Source: Thermoguttaceae bacterium (GTDB taxonomy: Bacteria; Planctomycetota; Planctomycetia; Pirellulales; Thermoguttaceae). Taken from it: a DNA stretch of 64,000 bases. The stretch is taken from positions 35,125-99,124 of the forward strand of contig JAGBAA010000094.1 in assembly GCA_017939795.1 (NCBI GenBank), given 5' to 3'. Below the pieces are notes generated by a model, which ran no database searches, was not told the origin of the DNA, and saw only the letters and a list, made by a program, of their open reading frames with translations. A program made the translations under genes and the position numbers. Below, piece by piece: positions 8,448 to 16,652 of the stretch. The first letter of the stretch is position 1; every line of letters starts with the position of its first letter.

Positions 8448-9200
8448 ATGGCCTATCGATATTTTTCAGCGGAACGGCTTCCTGCAGATGAGGCTCTTTA
8501 CCCGGTCAGCGTGACGCTTGGAGGGGATGAAGCGCACCATCTTATTCACGTTATGCGCGTGCGTGAGGGAGAACCGCTCATTCTTTTTGACGGTTCCGGA
8601 GCGGAATTCGACACGGAGATCACGCACGTGAAGAAAAAAGAGCTGACGGCCGAGATCCATGCTCGCCGGGTGGAAGATCGGGAATCTTCGGTCTGCGTGA
8701 CCATCGCGGCTGCGCTTCCGAAGGGAGACCGGCAGCGTTGGCTGGTCGAGAAGCTGGTCGAATTGGGAGCGGCGGAATTTCTGCCTTTGGAAGCGGAACG
8801 TTCGGTAGCGAAAGCCGGTGATGCGGCCGCGTCACGAATGAATCGTGTGGTGGTAGAGGCGTCGAAACAGTGCGGACGAAACACTCTCATGCAGCTTGCA
8901 GAACCGAAAAGCACCAAAACGCTTTTTTCGTCTGATTTCACGCAGGCAGAAGAGAATGCCGAGACGCTCAAACTCATCGCGCACCCAAATGGAAAAGGAT
9001 TAATGGAACTTCTGGAAGCCCCTGAAAATCAGGGACGCAGGGTCCTCGCAGCGATCGGTCCGGAAGGCGGATTTTCCGATACGGAAGTCGAAAACGCGCT
9101 GAATTCGGGTTGGGTACCCGTTTCGCTTGGAAAACGGATCCTGCGGACGGAGACTGCTGCGGTCATGGTTTGCGCGGCCGCAGCAGCAGGGCAGGACTGA
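8448..9200 (+). CDS. rsmE: 16S rRNA (uracil-1498-N3)-methyltransferase
   Basis: RsmE methylates N3 of U1498 in 16S rRNA using S-adenosylmethionine. The 250-residue length is normal. The N-terminal PUA-like part shows GGDEAHHLIHVMRVREGE, and the SPOUT-class knot shows IGPEGGFSDTEVE followed by VSLGKRILRTETAAVM, all strongly family-specific. The start ATG at 8448 gives MAYRYFSAERLP, matching the usual N-terminus. It is followed after 67 bases by a CNNM-type membrane protein on the same strand, probably the same transcript. Confidence 0.95.
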   Translation: MAYRYFSAERLPADEALYPVSVTLGGDEAHHLIHVMRVREGEPLILFDGSGAEFDTEITHVKKKELTAEIHARRVEDRESSVCVTIAAALPKGDRQRWLVEKLVELGAAEFLPLEAERSVAKAGDAAASRMNRVVVEASKQCGRNTLMQLAEPKSTKTLFSSDFTQAEENAETLKLIAHPNGKGLMELLEAPENQGRRVLAAIGPEGGFSDTEVENALNSGWVPVSLGKRILRTETAAVMVCAAAAAGQD

Positions 9201-9267
9201 GCGGACTGGAAGAGCGGAATGAAGTAAAAAGCCGAAGAAAGAAAAAGAGGGAAAGGGCACAGACAGA

Positions 9268-10551
9268 ATGGATCAGCTTTTGCCGTGGTCTCCGATTTTG
9301 GGCGGTTTGATGGTACTGTCGGCAGGATGTTCGGCTTCGGAGGCGGCGTTTTTCTCGCTGACTCCCGAGCAGCTGAACGCCATGCGGACGGGAAGTGCCG
9401 CAGAACGGCGAGGTGCACAGCTCATGGAGAGGTCGGATCGGCTTCTTTCGACGCTTCTTTTCTCAAATCTCATCGCGAATATGCTCTACTTTGGCATCGT
9501 GTCGGTCGTGACGCTGAAAATTCAGTCTGAAAGTGCAGCTTTGGCCGGTGCGGTGAGCGTCGGTGCGCTCCTGACGATCATTATTTTTTGCGAACTGATA
9601 CCCAAAGCAGTTGCTGTGCTTATCCCGCTAACTTTTGTGCGGTTTGCGGCATTTCCCCTTTCGTTTCTGGAACTGATCTGTTCGCCGTTTTTGCCGATCC
9701 TTGGACTTGGGAAGGAACTTTCGCTGCGGCTTTTCCTTCCCCGGCTGCGTCAGGAACCGATTTTGGATCTCGCCGATCTGGAACAGGCGGTCTCGGTTGC
9801 GCAGGAATCGGGTGGAGCCGTGAGGGAAAAAGAGTGTCTGCGGTCGCTCATTCGTTTTTCGGAAATGAGTGCGGAGGAGATCATGCGTCCCAGAACGCAC
9901 CTTCCAGTCTTTTCTGTGCCGTTCTCTGTGGGATCTTTGCGTGAACTGGAATCGGATACCGAGTTGGTTTTTCTTGAGGAAGAGGGAGACGGCGATGCGG
10001 TCGACCGCGTGTTTGCGCTGGAAAAACTTGCGCAGATCCCGGAATCCGGATATGATGCGCTGGAAAATTTTGCGGAGTCCGCGTACTATGTTCCCTGGTG
10101 TCTTCCGGCGGCGAATCTTCTGGAGGTCATGCAGAAAGAGGGGATCTCTGCCGCGGTCGTGGTGGATGAGTATGGCGCGACGCCTGGTGCCGTGCTCCTT
10201 TCCGATATTTTGGAGACGATTTTTGCGCCGGATTCGGAGCGTGTTTTCCAGCTGACCGATCGAAATCCGATGGAGAAGATCGGTGAGGATCAATGGCGCA
10301 TTTCGGGACTTTTCTCCGTGCGTGCTTTCTGCCGCTGTTTCCGTCTGAAGTTTCCAGAAGAGCTGGAAAGCGCGACCCTTGGCGGCCTGGCGGCTGAGAA
10401 ACTTCAAAAGATCCCGGAGGAAGGCGACTCTTTTCAATGGAATGGTTTCCTTTTCCAGGTCGTCTCTGCCGGAGAGTTTGCCGACATGGTACTGGAAGCC
10501 TCCCGTAATGTACCGGAAAAGAATGGAGAAGCCGATCCGAATGTCCCATGA
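9268..10551 (+). CDS. CNNM/CorC-type (DUF21) membrane protein
   Basis: A 427-residue protein of the CNNM/HlyC/CorC family, associated with Mg2+/Co2+ efflux or homeostasis. The N-terminal DUF21 part (residues about 1-150) has hydrophobic segments and the family ASEAAFFSL motif. A CBS-pair-like middle follows, with the typical VVDEYGATPGAVLLSDILE. The C-terminal CorC/HlyC domain (about 335-410) has WRISGLFSVRAFCRCF. The first CBS half looks degenerate, since the usual MTPR stretch is present (IMRPRTHLPVF) but the rest is short. It follows rsmE closely. Ion specificity cannot be read. Confidence 0.85.
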   Translation: MDQLLPWSPILGGLMVLSAGCSASEAAFFSLTPEQLNAMRTGSAAERRGAQLMERSDRLLSTLLFSNLIANMLYFGIVSVVTLKIQSESAALAGAVSVGALLTIIIFCELIPKAVAVLIPLTFVRFAAFPLSFLELICSPFLPILGLGKELSLRLFLPRLRQEPILDLADLEQAVSVAQESGGAVREKECLRSLIRFSEMSAEEIMRPRTHLPVFSVPFSVGSLRELESDTELVFLEEEGDGDAVDRVFALEKLAQIPESGYDALENFAESAYYVPWCLPAANLLEVMQKEGISAAVVVDEYGATPGAVLLSDILETIFAPDSERVFQLTDRNPMEKIGEDQWRISGLFSVRAFCRCFRLKFPEELESATLGGLAAEKLQKIPEEGDSFQWNGFLFQVVSAGEFADMVLEASRNVPEKNGEADPNVP

Positions 10552-10712
10552 TTCGGGAAATCTCCGGATCGTGTCTCGTTTGCCGGAGTCTTTTGCTTGA
10601 TGGAGATCCTCGTTTTTCTGAGGGAATGTTTGGAGGATGGGGGAGATCCTGGAGTTTGGGTCTGTTTTGTTTGAAATTTTCGGAATTTATGGAGAAAAAG
10701 TTTTTCCATAGC

Positions 10713-10740
10713 TTGACAAAAAAACTCTGTCATGTAGAAT
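10713..10740 (+). promoter_or_regulatory. Promoter of the HzsA-related gene
   Basis: Consensus TTGACA (10713-10718), 16 bp, TAGAAT (10735-10740). It lies about 90 bases before the chosen start. Confidence 0.7.
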
Positions 10741-10828
10741 AGTAGAATGGAGGCCGATTTCCGGTCTGAGTCCGATGGCAATTGAGCATTTATTTTGCCT
10801 CGCATTTTTATTTCTGGAGTGTTCAAAT

Positions 10829-13804
10829 ATGAAAAAGTCCCCCTGCCGCCGTTTTTTATTTTCGTTTTGTCTGATATTTTTGTTCGGTCTGTTTTTCAGT
10901 CAGGTTTCGGGCGTATCTGCTCAGCAGACGTTTTGGCTGGACGAGATGGATCTGACGCTCACTCAGTGCGGCTGGGGAACACCGCAGGTAAACCGTCCGA
11001 TCTACGGCGACGTTTTCTCCATCGGCGGCGTAAAATTTGAACGCGGCATCGGCACGCACGCCTCGGGCGAGATCTGCGTTTCCAATCCGGCGAAAGCGGG
11101 AATTTTTCACGCGGAAGTCGGCGTCAGCGACCAGGAAAAAGCAGTTGGTCCGATGGAGTATCTCATCTACGCGGATGACGAACTGGTCTGGAAAAGCGGC
11201 GAGATGACGGCAGGTATGCCCGCAAAAACAGTGAAGCTCCCGCTTGACGGAGTTTCGCTTTTGCGTATCGTGATGGACGGCGGAGAGCAGAACGGCGGTG
11301 ACCATGCAAATATCGCCAACGCGAGGATCGAGTGGCCGGAAGGCGTTCAGGCTCCGGAAAATGCAGAGTCGAAGGTTCCGCGGACGATTCTCCGTCAGAA
11401 AGAATGGACGGACGAAGGCGGAAAAAAATTCACGCGTATGGACGAAAACGCGTCGGAATGGTACGCTCTGCGCGAACTCCTGAAGACCGGTATGAGCGAG
11501 AAGGTCAAGGCAGAAACCGTCCATCCGGCTTCTGCGGTCTACGAAACGGACCGTGACCCGCTGGATGTCGTGACGCGGAGACTTTACCCGCTGATCGATG
11601 CACTCCGCGCAATGCAGAACGGTCCGAAACTTACGGAGGAAGCTGCGGCACTGGAGGCTCTCAACGCGAAAGTCAAGACTGTCCCGGTGGAAAATATTGC
11701 CGAGCGCAAAGCCGTTTTCGCGGAAGTGACGGCATTGCGCCGGAAGATCATGTTCCAGAATCCGCTTCTGAACTTCACCGACCTCGTGTTCCTGAAACGC
11801 CACTATCTGCGCGGTATCGAGAACATGGGGAGCCACATCTGCGACCAATGCTATGGCTTCCAGCAGCTGCCGGGAGGCGGGCTGTTCGTCCTGAAAAATG
11901 CGTTTACGGATGATCCCCAGGTCGTCCCCGTCCTCACCGAGCCGGTGAAAAACGGACGATATGCGGGCCGGATGCTTGACGAGAGCTGGGGGTATCTCTC
12001 TCCGGAACTTTCGCATGACGGCAAGCAGATCCTCTTCGCCGCCGCCGACACGAAAGGCTCAAAGCGGCACGAGTATATCTGGACGCAGGAAAACTGCTTC
12101 CACATCTTCAAGGCTGATTTTGATATGGAGACAGGAAAAGCGTCGAACATTACGCAGCTGACCGACGGTGCGTTCAATGAATTTGACCCATGCTTCCTGC
12201 CCAGCGGCCGAATCGCGTTCATTTCTGAACGCCGCGGCGGGTACGTGCGATGCTCCGGTCTGCGTCCCGTGCCGACGTTCACTCTGTACTCGATGAATCC
12301 GGACGGAAGCGACATTTCGACACTTTCCTGGCACGAAACGAACGAGTGGGCACCCGCAGTGGACCACAATGGGATGCTCATTTATACGCGGTGGGATTAC
12401 GTTGACCGCGGCTCGAACAACGCGCACCATCTCTGGATCACGACGCCGGACGGACGTGATCCGCGCGCGCTTCACGGCAACTACCATAATGACGAGTTCA
12501 GCACGCCGCACTTTGAAGGAGACGTGCAGCCGATTCCCGGTTCGCCGAAACTGGTCGCGACGGCCAACGCACACCACGGACAGTCCTACGGTTCCCTGAT
12601 CCTCATCGATCCGCAGGTCAAGGACGACAATCTGATGGCGGCCATTCGGCGGATCACTCCGGACCAGCTTTTCCCGGAATCCGAGATCCGGCACGGCGGC
12701 ACGAATCCCAACCGTTACGCGACGGCGCATCCGCTTTCCGAGCAATTCTACATTTGCGTGTACGATCCGTTCGGGGTCTGGAACGCGCATTTCACGAACA
12801 ATTTCGGCATTTACCTCCTCGACGTGTTTGGAAACCGGACGCTTCTTTACCGTGACCCGCAAATTTCCTGCCGCGACGCTTTCCCGCTCCGGACGCGCAA
12901 GATGCAGCCTGTCGTGCCTCACAGAACGCTTCTGGGAAAACCGCTCGCACCGGGAGAAAAGTTCCAGCCGATCGATGAGTCGGAACTCCCCAAAACGGCC
13001 AACATCGGGCTGGTGAATGTTTACGATTCCAAGTATCCGTTCCCGGAAGGGACGAAGATCAGCCGTCTGCGTGTGGTTCAGGTCCTTCCGAAACCGAATT
13101 TCGTCGCGAATCAGCCGCGTATCGGCTACGGAAACCAGAAAAACGCACGGCGCATTCTCGGAACGGTCCCGGTGGAAGAGGATGGAAGCGCGTATTTCAG
13201 TGTCCCGGTAAACATTCCGATCTACTTCCAGGCTCTCGACGAAAACGGCGTCGCGGTCCAGACGATGCGTTCCGACACGTACGTGCACGCAGGCGAGGAG
13301 CTGATCTGCCAGGGATGCCATGAAGACCGCCACAGCGCGATCACGGCCCGGCCGCAGGTCCCGCAGGCGATGCGCCGTGCGCCGAGTACGCTTACGCCGG
13401 ATCCGGAAGGTACCGATCCGTTTAACTACGTGAAGCTCATCCAGCCGATTTTGGACGCGAAGTGCGTCAAGTGCCACGAGGAATCGGACGATCCGAAGGC
13501 GATCGACCTGTCGCGCGGTCCGGAAAACGAGCATTTCTTTACGTCGTTCCGGAATCTGAAACCGTACTGCTTCTACTTCGACCACAACCATTGGACCGAC
13601 CCGGAAACGATGCCGGGCAAGTTCGGATCGAACGCGAGCAAACTGTACAGGATCCTGACCTCGGAGCACCACGGTCTGGAACTCACTCCGGAGGAACTGT
13701 ACCGTTTCACGCTCTGGATGGACAATAACTGCGACTTCTACGGCGCGTATGAGGAATGCACCCTCCAGCGTCAGGGACAGATCGTCCAGCCGAGCCTCGA
13801 ATAA
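10829..13804 (+). CDS. Secreted HzsA-related protein with NPCBM domain and two CxxCH motifs
   Basis: A 991-residue exported protein. The ATG at 10829 has GGAG nine bases upstream and opens a signal peptide (MKKSPCRR, hydrophobic core, VSGVSA); the in-frame ATG at 10775 would add an odd prefix. The N-terminal part (about 30-170) has the NPCBM pattern (GGVKFERGIGTHASGEI), a carbohydrate-binding fold. The middle is a beta-propeller-like region with PD40-type phrases (LSHDGKQILFAA, LPSGRIAFISER). The C-terminal part has two haem-type motifs, CQGCH (827-831) and CVKCH (879-883). This matches planctomycete proteins named for similarity to the hydrazine synthase alpha subunit, but the organism need not be anammox; HzsB/HzsC are not seen. 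Function is unknown. Confidence 0.8.
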   Translation: MKKSPCRRFLFSFCLIFLFGLFFSQVSGVSAQQTFWLDEMDLTLTQCGWGTPQVNRPIYGDVFSIGGVKFERGIGTHASGEICVSNPAKAGIFHAEVGVSDQEKAVGPMEYLIYADDELVWKSGEMTAGMPAKTVKLPLDGVSLLRIVMDGGEQNGGDHANIANARIEWPEGVQAPENAESKVPRTILRQKEWTDEGGKKFTRMDENASEWYALRELLKTGMSEKVKAETVHPASAVYETDRDPLDVVTRRLYPLIDALRAMQNGPKLTEEAAALEALNAKVKTVPVENIAERKAVFAEVTALRRKIMFQNPLLNFTDLVFLKRHYLRGIENMGSHICDQCYGFQQLPGGGLFVLKNAFTDDPQVVPVLTEPVKNGRYAGRMLDESWGYLSPELSHDGKQILFAAADTKGSKRHEYIWTQENCFHIFKADFDMETGKASNITQLTDGAFNEFDPCFLPSGRIAFISERRGGYVRCSGLRPVPTFTLYSMNPDGSDISTLSWHETNEWAPAVDHNGMLIYTRWDYVDRGSNNAHHLWITTPDGRDPRALHGNYHNDEFSTPHFEGDVQPIPGSPKLVATANAHHGQSYGSLILIDPQVKDDNLMAAIRRITPDQLFPESEIRHGGTNPNRYATAHPLSEQFYICVYDPFGVWNAHFTNNFGIYLLDVFGNRTLLYRDPQISCRDAFPLRTRKMQPVVPHRTLLGKPLAPGEKFQPIDESELPKTANIGLVNVYDSKYPFPEGTKISRLRVVQVLPKPNFVANQPRIGYGNQKNARRILGTVPVEEDGSAYFSVPVNIPIYFQALDENGVAVQTMRSDTYVHAGEELICQGCHEDRHSAITARPQVPQAMRRAPSTLTPDPEGTDPFNYVKLIQPILDAKCVKCHEESDDPKAIDLSRGPENEHFFTSFRNLKPYCFYFDHNHWTDPETMPGKFGSNASKLYRILTSEHHGLELTPEELYRFTLWMDNNCDFYGAYEECTLQRQGQIVQPSLE

Positions 13805-13848
13805 GTCCCTGAAAAAGACCGCGGCCTTAACCCTGCCGCCAAACAAAA

Positions 13849-13889
13849 AGCCCCAAACGCCGACTTCCCGCGCTTGGGGCTGGTTTTTT
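13849..13889. terminator. Bidirectional terminator between convergent genes
   Basis: Perfect 8-bp arms AGCCCCAA (13849-13856) and TTGGGGCT (13874-13881). T6 follows at 13884-13889 on the plus strand, and an A-run before the left arm gives a T-run on the minus strand. It serves the HzsA-related gene and the kinase gene. Confidence 0.8.
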
Positions 13890-13910
13890 GTCCGTCCGGA
13901 GACATCATTC

Positions 13911-16361
13911 TCAATTTGAATTGGGAACATTTCCTTCGCGCACGACACTGCTAAACCAACCGACGTCCCAAGCTTTCGCGTTTCCAGAAAGCCGATTGTT
14001 TCTGAAAATTCCTGACGCTGGTTTCAAGACTAAAATTCCAGTTCCATGATTATTCAGGATCTGGCAGCCCCTTACCGTCGGGTTCGTGCCGCTGTCGAGG
14101 ACCGCAATTCCAGACTCCGCGTTTCCGCTGGCCTCGCAGTTCGTAAACAATCCGGAGGCACCTTGCGAGACCAAAATTCCCGCCTGTTGATTATTCGTGG
14201 ATCGGCATTTCTCCACCGTCGGGTCCGTGCCGCTGTCTCGGACCTCAATTCCAGAATGCGCGTTTCTGCTGGCTTCACAGTCCGTAAACGTTCCGCTTGC
14301 GCCTTCGCAGACCAAAATTCCGTCACCTTCCTTGGAATCCGTGGATCGGCATTTCTCCACCGTCGGGTTCGTGCCGCTGTCTTGGACCTCAATTCCAGAC
14401 ATCGCGTTTCTGCTGGCTTCGCAGTCCGTAAACGTTCCGGAGGCACCTTGCGAGACCAAAATTCCCGCCAGTTGATTATTCGTGGATCGGCATTTCTCCA
14501 CCGTCGGGTTCGTGCCGCTGCCTTGGACCTCAATTCCAGAATACGCGTTTCTGCTGGCTTCGCAGTCCGTAAACGTTCCGCTTGCGCCGGAGCAGACAAG
14601 AATTCCCACCTGTTGATTATTCGTGGATCGGCATTTCTCCACCGTCGGGTCCGTGCCGCTGTCTTGGACCGCAATTCCAGACATCGCGTTTCCGCTGGCT
14701 TCGCAGTCCTTAAACGTTCCGCTTGCGCCGTCGTAGACAAAAATTCCGCAGTCTTCCTTGGAATCCGTGAATCGGCATTTTTCCACCGTCGGGTTCGTGC
14801 CGCTGCCGATGACCGCAATTCCAGTCATCGCGTTTCCGCTGGCTTCGCAGTTCGTAAATCGTCCCCTGGCTCTGTTTGATATACTGAATCCCACACTTCC
14901 GCAATCTTTCGCGGCACAGGCGGTTACGGTCGGGTTGGAGTCTTTCTGATTGACGGTGAAACCTGCTCCATTCTCCGAAGTAAACAGACAATTTTCAAAA
15001 GTACACGTCAGTGACTGGACTGAAACCGCGGAATGGAACGCGTCAAACTGTTCCCATTGTGTTCTTTCCTCCGGCGTCGCGTTTTCCCACTCATCCTCTG
15101 TCCAGCGATGGTCATCTCCCACGTTTTTGAACGTCAGGTTTTTAATTTCCGCGAAACCGCTTTCAACGCGCAGGACGTTTTCTTTTCCGCCCAGAAGGAT
15201 GACTTGCTCCCGATCGTTTCCTTCACCGGTGATCGTAATGTTTTTACGAACGATGATGGTTTCCGGGACATCATGCGTACCGCGGCGGAGGGTGATCTTT
15301 CCACCGGCGGGGATGCGGTCGTAGGCTTCCGCGAGGGTGCGTACATCGTCCGGAACAGTGATTTCGGTCTTAACGGGAGCTGGAGCTTGAACGGGAGCTG
15401 GAGATGAATCAGAAAGCGCGTCGAAAAAGGCGCAGCAGGTGGGAAAACGGTTTTCCGGAGTCATGGAAAGTGCCTGGCACAGTGCGGAGTTGACCGACAC
15501 GGAAAATTTTGGATCTTCCGGAGAGAAGCGCGCTTTTTCAAAGCTCAGGGCCATGAGGCTGTCGCTGGTAAAAGGGAGTTTTCCCGCCAGAAGTTCGTAG
15601 AGGACCATCGCCAGCGCGTATTGGTCCGCGCGTCCGGTTTGCGGCTGCCCCATCATCTGTTCCGGTGCCATGTACGCGGGCGTGCCGGAGTTTGAGGACG
15701 CGTGCCCCGTCATGGAACGGCCGAATGTCTGACTCACGTTCGTGACGTTTTCCGGACGGATCCGCGCCGCGATGCCGAAATCGATCAGGATCGGTTTTCT
15801 GCCGGAAAACATGATGTTTCCTGGCTTCACGTCCCGGTGAAGGATCCCTTCCGAATGCGCGAAGTCCAACGCCTCCGCGATCGGCCGGAGGATCGGCAGG
15901 ACCTTTTCCAACGGCAGGCCGTTTTCGTGATTCGGCTGGGCATGAAACCAGTCGGAAAGTGTTCCGCCGTCGGCATGGTCCATCACGAGGATCCACCCGA
16001 AAACCGGGTCCTTCTTCATTCCGAGCGTCGCGCAGATGTTCGGGTGACGGAGTTTCCCGGTCAGATCAAAGACACGGCGGACTTCCTCCATCGCCTCTTC
16101 ATTTCCGCACAGCTCTTTCGAGAGCACTTTCACGACGACTTTCTGGACGGCCTCATCCCCGGAAAGTTCCTCCGCCAGCCACGTCTGTCCCATCCCGCCT
16201 TCGCCGAGACGCTCCAGAAGACGGTAGTTTTTGAACCACCCGAGAAGGTATCCGGGCGTCAGAGAATCAAACTGCGAGGAATCGTAATTCACCACCTCCG
16301 ACGAAAGCGTACCAAGGGGCGAAAGGGAGTTGATCAGAGAACTAAAGTCGCCGCTGCTCAT
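13911..16361 (-). CDS. Ser/Thr protein kinase fused to a tandem-repeat right-handed beta-helix
   Basis: An 816-residue protein. Residues about 46-315 are a complete Hanks-type kinase: glycine loop GEGGMG (53-58), Lys78, HRDVKPGN (His175, Asp177, Asn182), DFG (194-196) and GTPAYMAPEQ. A Pro/Ala linker (APVQAPAPVK) leads to a parallel beta-helix of about 470 residues. It begins with a pectate-lyase-like edge (LRRGTHDVPETIIVRKN) and continues as near-identical 47/48-residue units containing FTDCEASRNA, GTNPTVEKCRST and GILVSQGASG. No signal peptide or membrane segment is visible, so the whole protein appears cytoplasmic. The helix may be a sensor or scaffold; its ligand is unknown. It is convergent with the HzsA-related gene. 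Confidence 0.88.
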   Translation of the reverse strand: MSSGDFSSLINSLSPLGTLSSEVVNYDSSQFDSLTPGYLLGWFKNYRLLERLGEGGMGQTWLAEELSGDEAVQKVVVKVLSKELCGNEEAMEEVRRVFDLTGKLRHPNICATLGMKKDPVFGWILVMDHADGGTLSDWFHAQPNHENGLPLEKVLPILRPIAEALDFAHSEGILHRDVKPGNIMFSGRKPILIDFGIAARIRPENVTNVSQTFGRSMTGHASSNSGTPAYMAPEQMMGQPQTGRADQYALAMVLYELLAGKLPFTSDSLMALSFEKARFSPEDPKFSVSVNSALCQALSMTPENRFPTCCAFFDALSDSSPAPVQAPAPVKTEITVPDDVRTLAEAYDRIPAGGKITLRRGTHDVPETIIVRKNITITGEGNDREQVILLGGKENVLRVESGFAEIKNLTFKNVGDDHRWTEDEWENATPEERTQWEQFDAFHSAVSVQSLTCTFENCLFTSENGAGFTVNQKDSNPTVTACAAKDCGSVGFSISNRARGRFTNCEASGNAMTGIAVIGSGTNPTVEKCRFTDSKEDCGIFVYDGASGTFKDCEASGNAMSGIAVQDSGTDPTVEKCRSTNNQQVGILVCSGASGTFTDCEASRNAYSGIEVQGSGTNPTVEKCRSTNNQLAGILVSQGASGTFTDCEASRNAMSGIEVQDSGTNPTVEKCRSTDSKEGDGILVCEGASGTFTDCEASRNAHSGIEVRDSGTDPTVEKCRSTNNQQAGILVSQGASGLFTNCEASGNAESGIAVLDSGTNPTVRGCQILNNHGTGILVLKPASGIFRNNRLSGNAKAWDVGWFSSVVREGNVPNSN
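14056..14905 (-). repeat. In-gene tandem repeat, 141/144-bp period, about six copies
   Basis: The block GTGGATCGGCATTTCTCC (plus strand) recurs at 14197, 14341, 14482 and 14623, with a variant at 14767 and a more diverged one at 14056. Spacings are 141 or 144 bp, i.e. 47 or 48 codons. Central copies are nearly identical in DNA, which implies recent duplication or gene conversion. Confidence 0.85.
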
Positions 16362-16409
16362 GATTCTGTTTCCATTTTAAGTAAACACGCGGATGAAAAA
16401 ACTAACTCT

Positions 16410-16437
16410 ATTTTACTCTGTTCATGGATTTTTTCAA
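16410..16437 (-). promoter_or_regulatory. Promoter of the kinase-beta-helix gene
   Basis: On the minus strand TTGAAA (16432-16437), 16 bp, TAAAAT (16410-16415), about 50 bases before the kinase start. The remaining gap up to hydG (16438-16652) holds a GC-rich 8-bp hairpin at 16614-16636 without a T-run; no gene is seen there. Confidence 0.6.
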
Positions 16438-16652
16438 GGTCTCATGGATTAAATATTCATGAATCATTCAAAAAACGTGATTTTGCAGCAGACAGAATAC
16501 AGAAATGGTTCAGCTCTTCCGCTTTTTTAGAGACTCGCAAAGGTCTATTTCTCGATGAAAAGTCTTTCATACGGCGGTACTTCGCGAAAATCGTCAGACG
16601 GTCAGGATAATTCGCCCGCCGTGGGGTGCGGCGGGCTGTTGGGAAATATGGT

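Noticed and set aside
7088..8449. 453-codon minus-strand frame over dhaK
   Set aside because: DhaK motifs and the His active site are on the plus strand; the minus frame is a shadow.
12059..13948. 629-codon open frame antisense to the HzsA-related gene
   Set aside because: It mirrors a clearly coding gene with signal peptide, NPCBM and CxxCH motifs; the translation is Arg/Val-rich with no family pattern.
13948..13960. 13-bp match GCTAAACCAACCG shared with 42005-42017
   Set aside because: The first copy is coding sequence of the kinase C-terminus and nothing around the two copies matches; likely chance.
14046..14879. 277-codon plus-strand frame with neat repeats (HRRVRAA...)
   Set aside because: It is the reverse of the beta-helix repeats; periodicity is inherited from the kinase gene.
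16614..16636. GC-rich hairpin as hydG terminator
   Set aside because: The stem is good but no T-run follows on either strand, so it is only mentioned under the kinase promoter.
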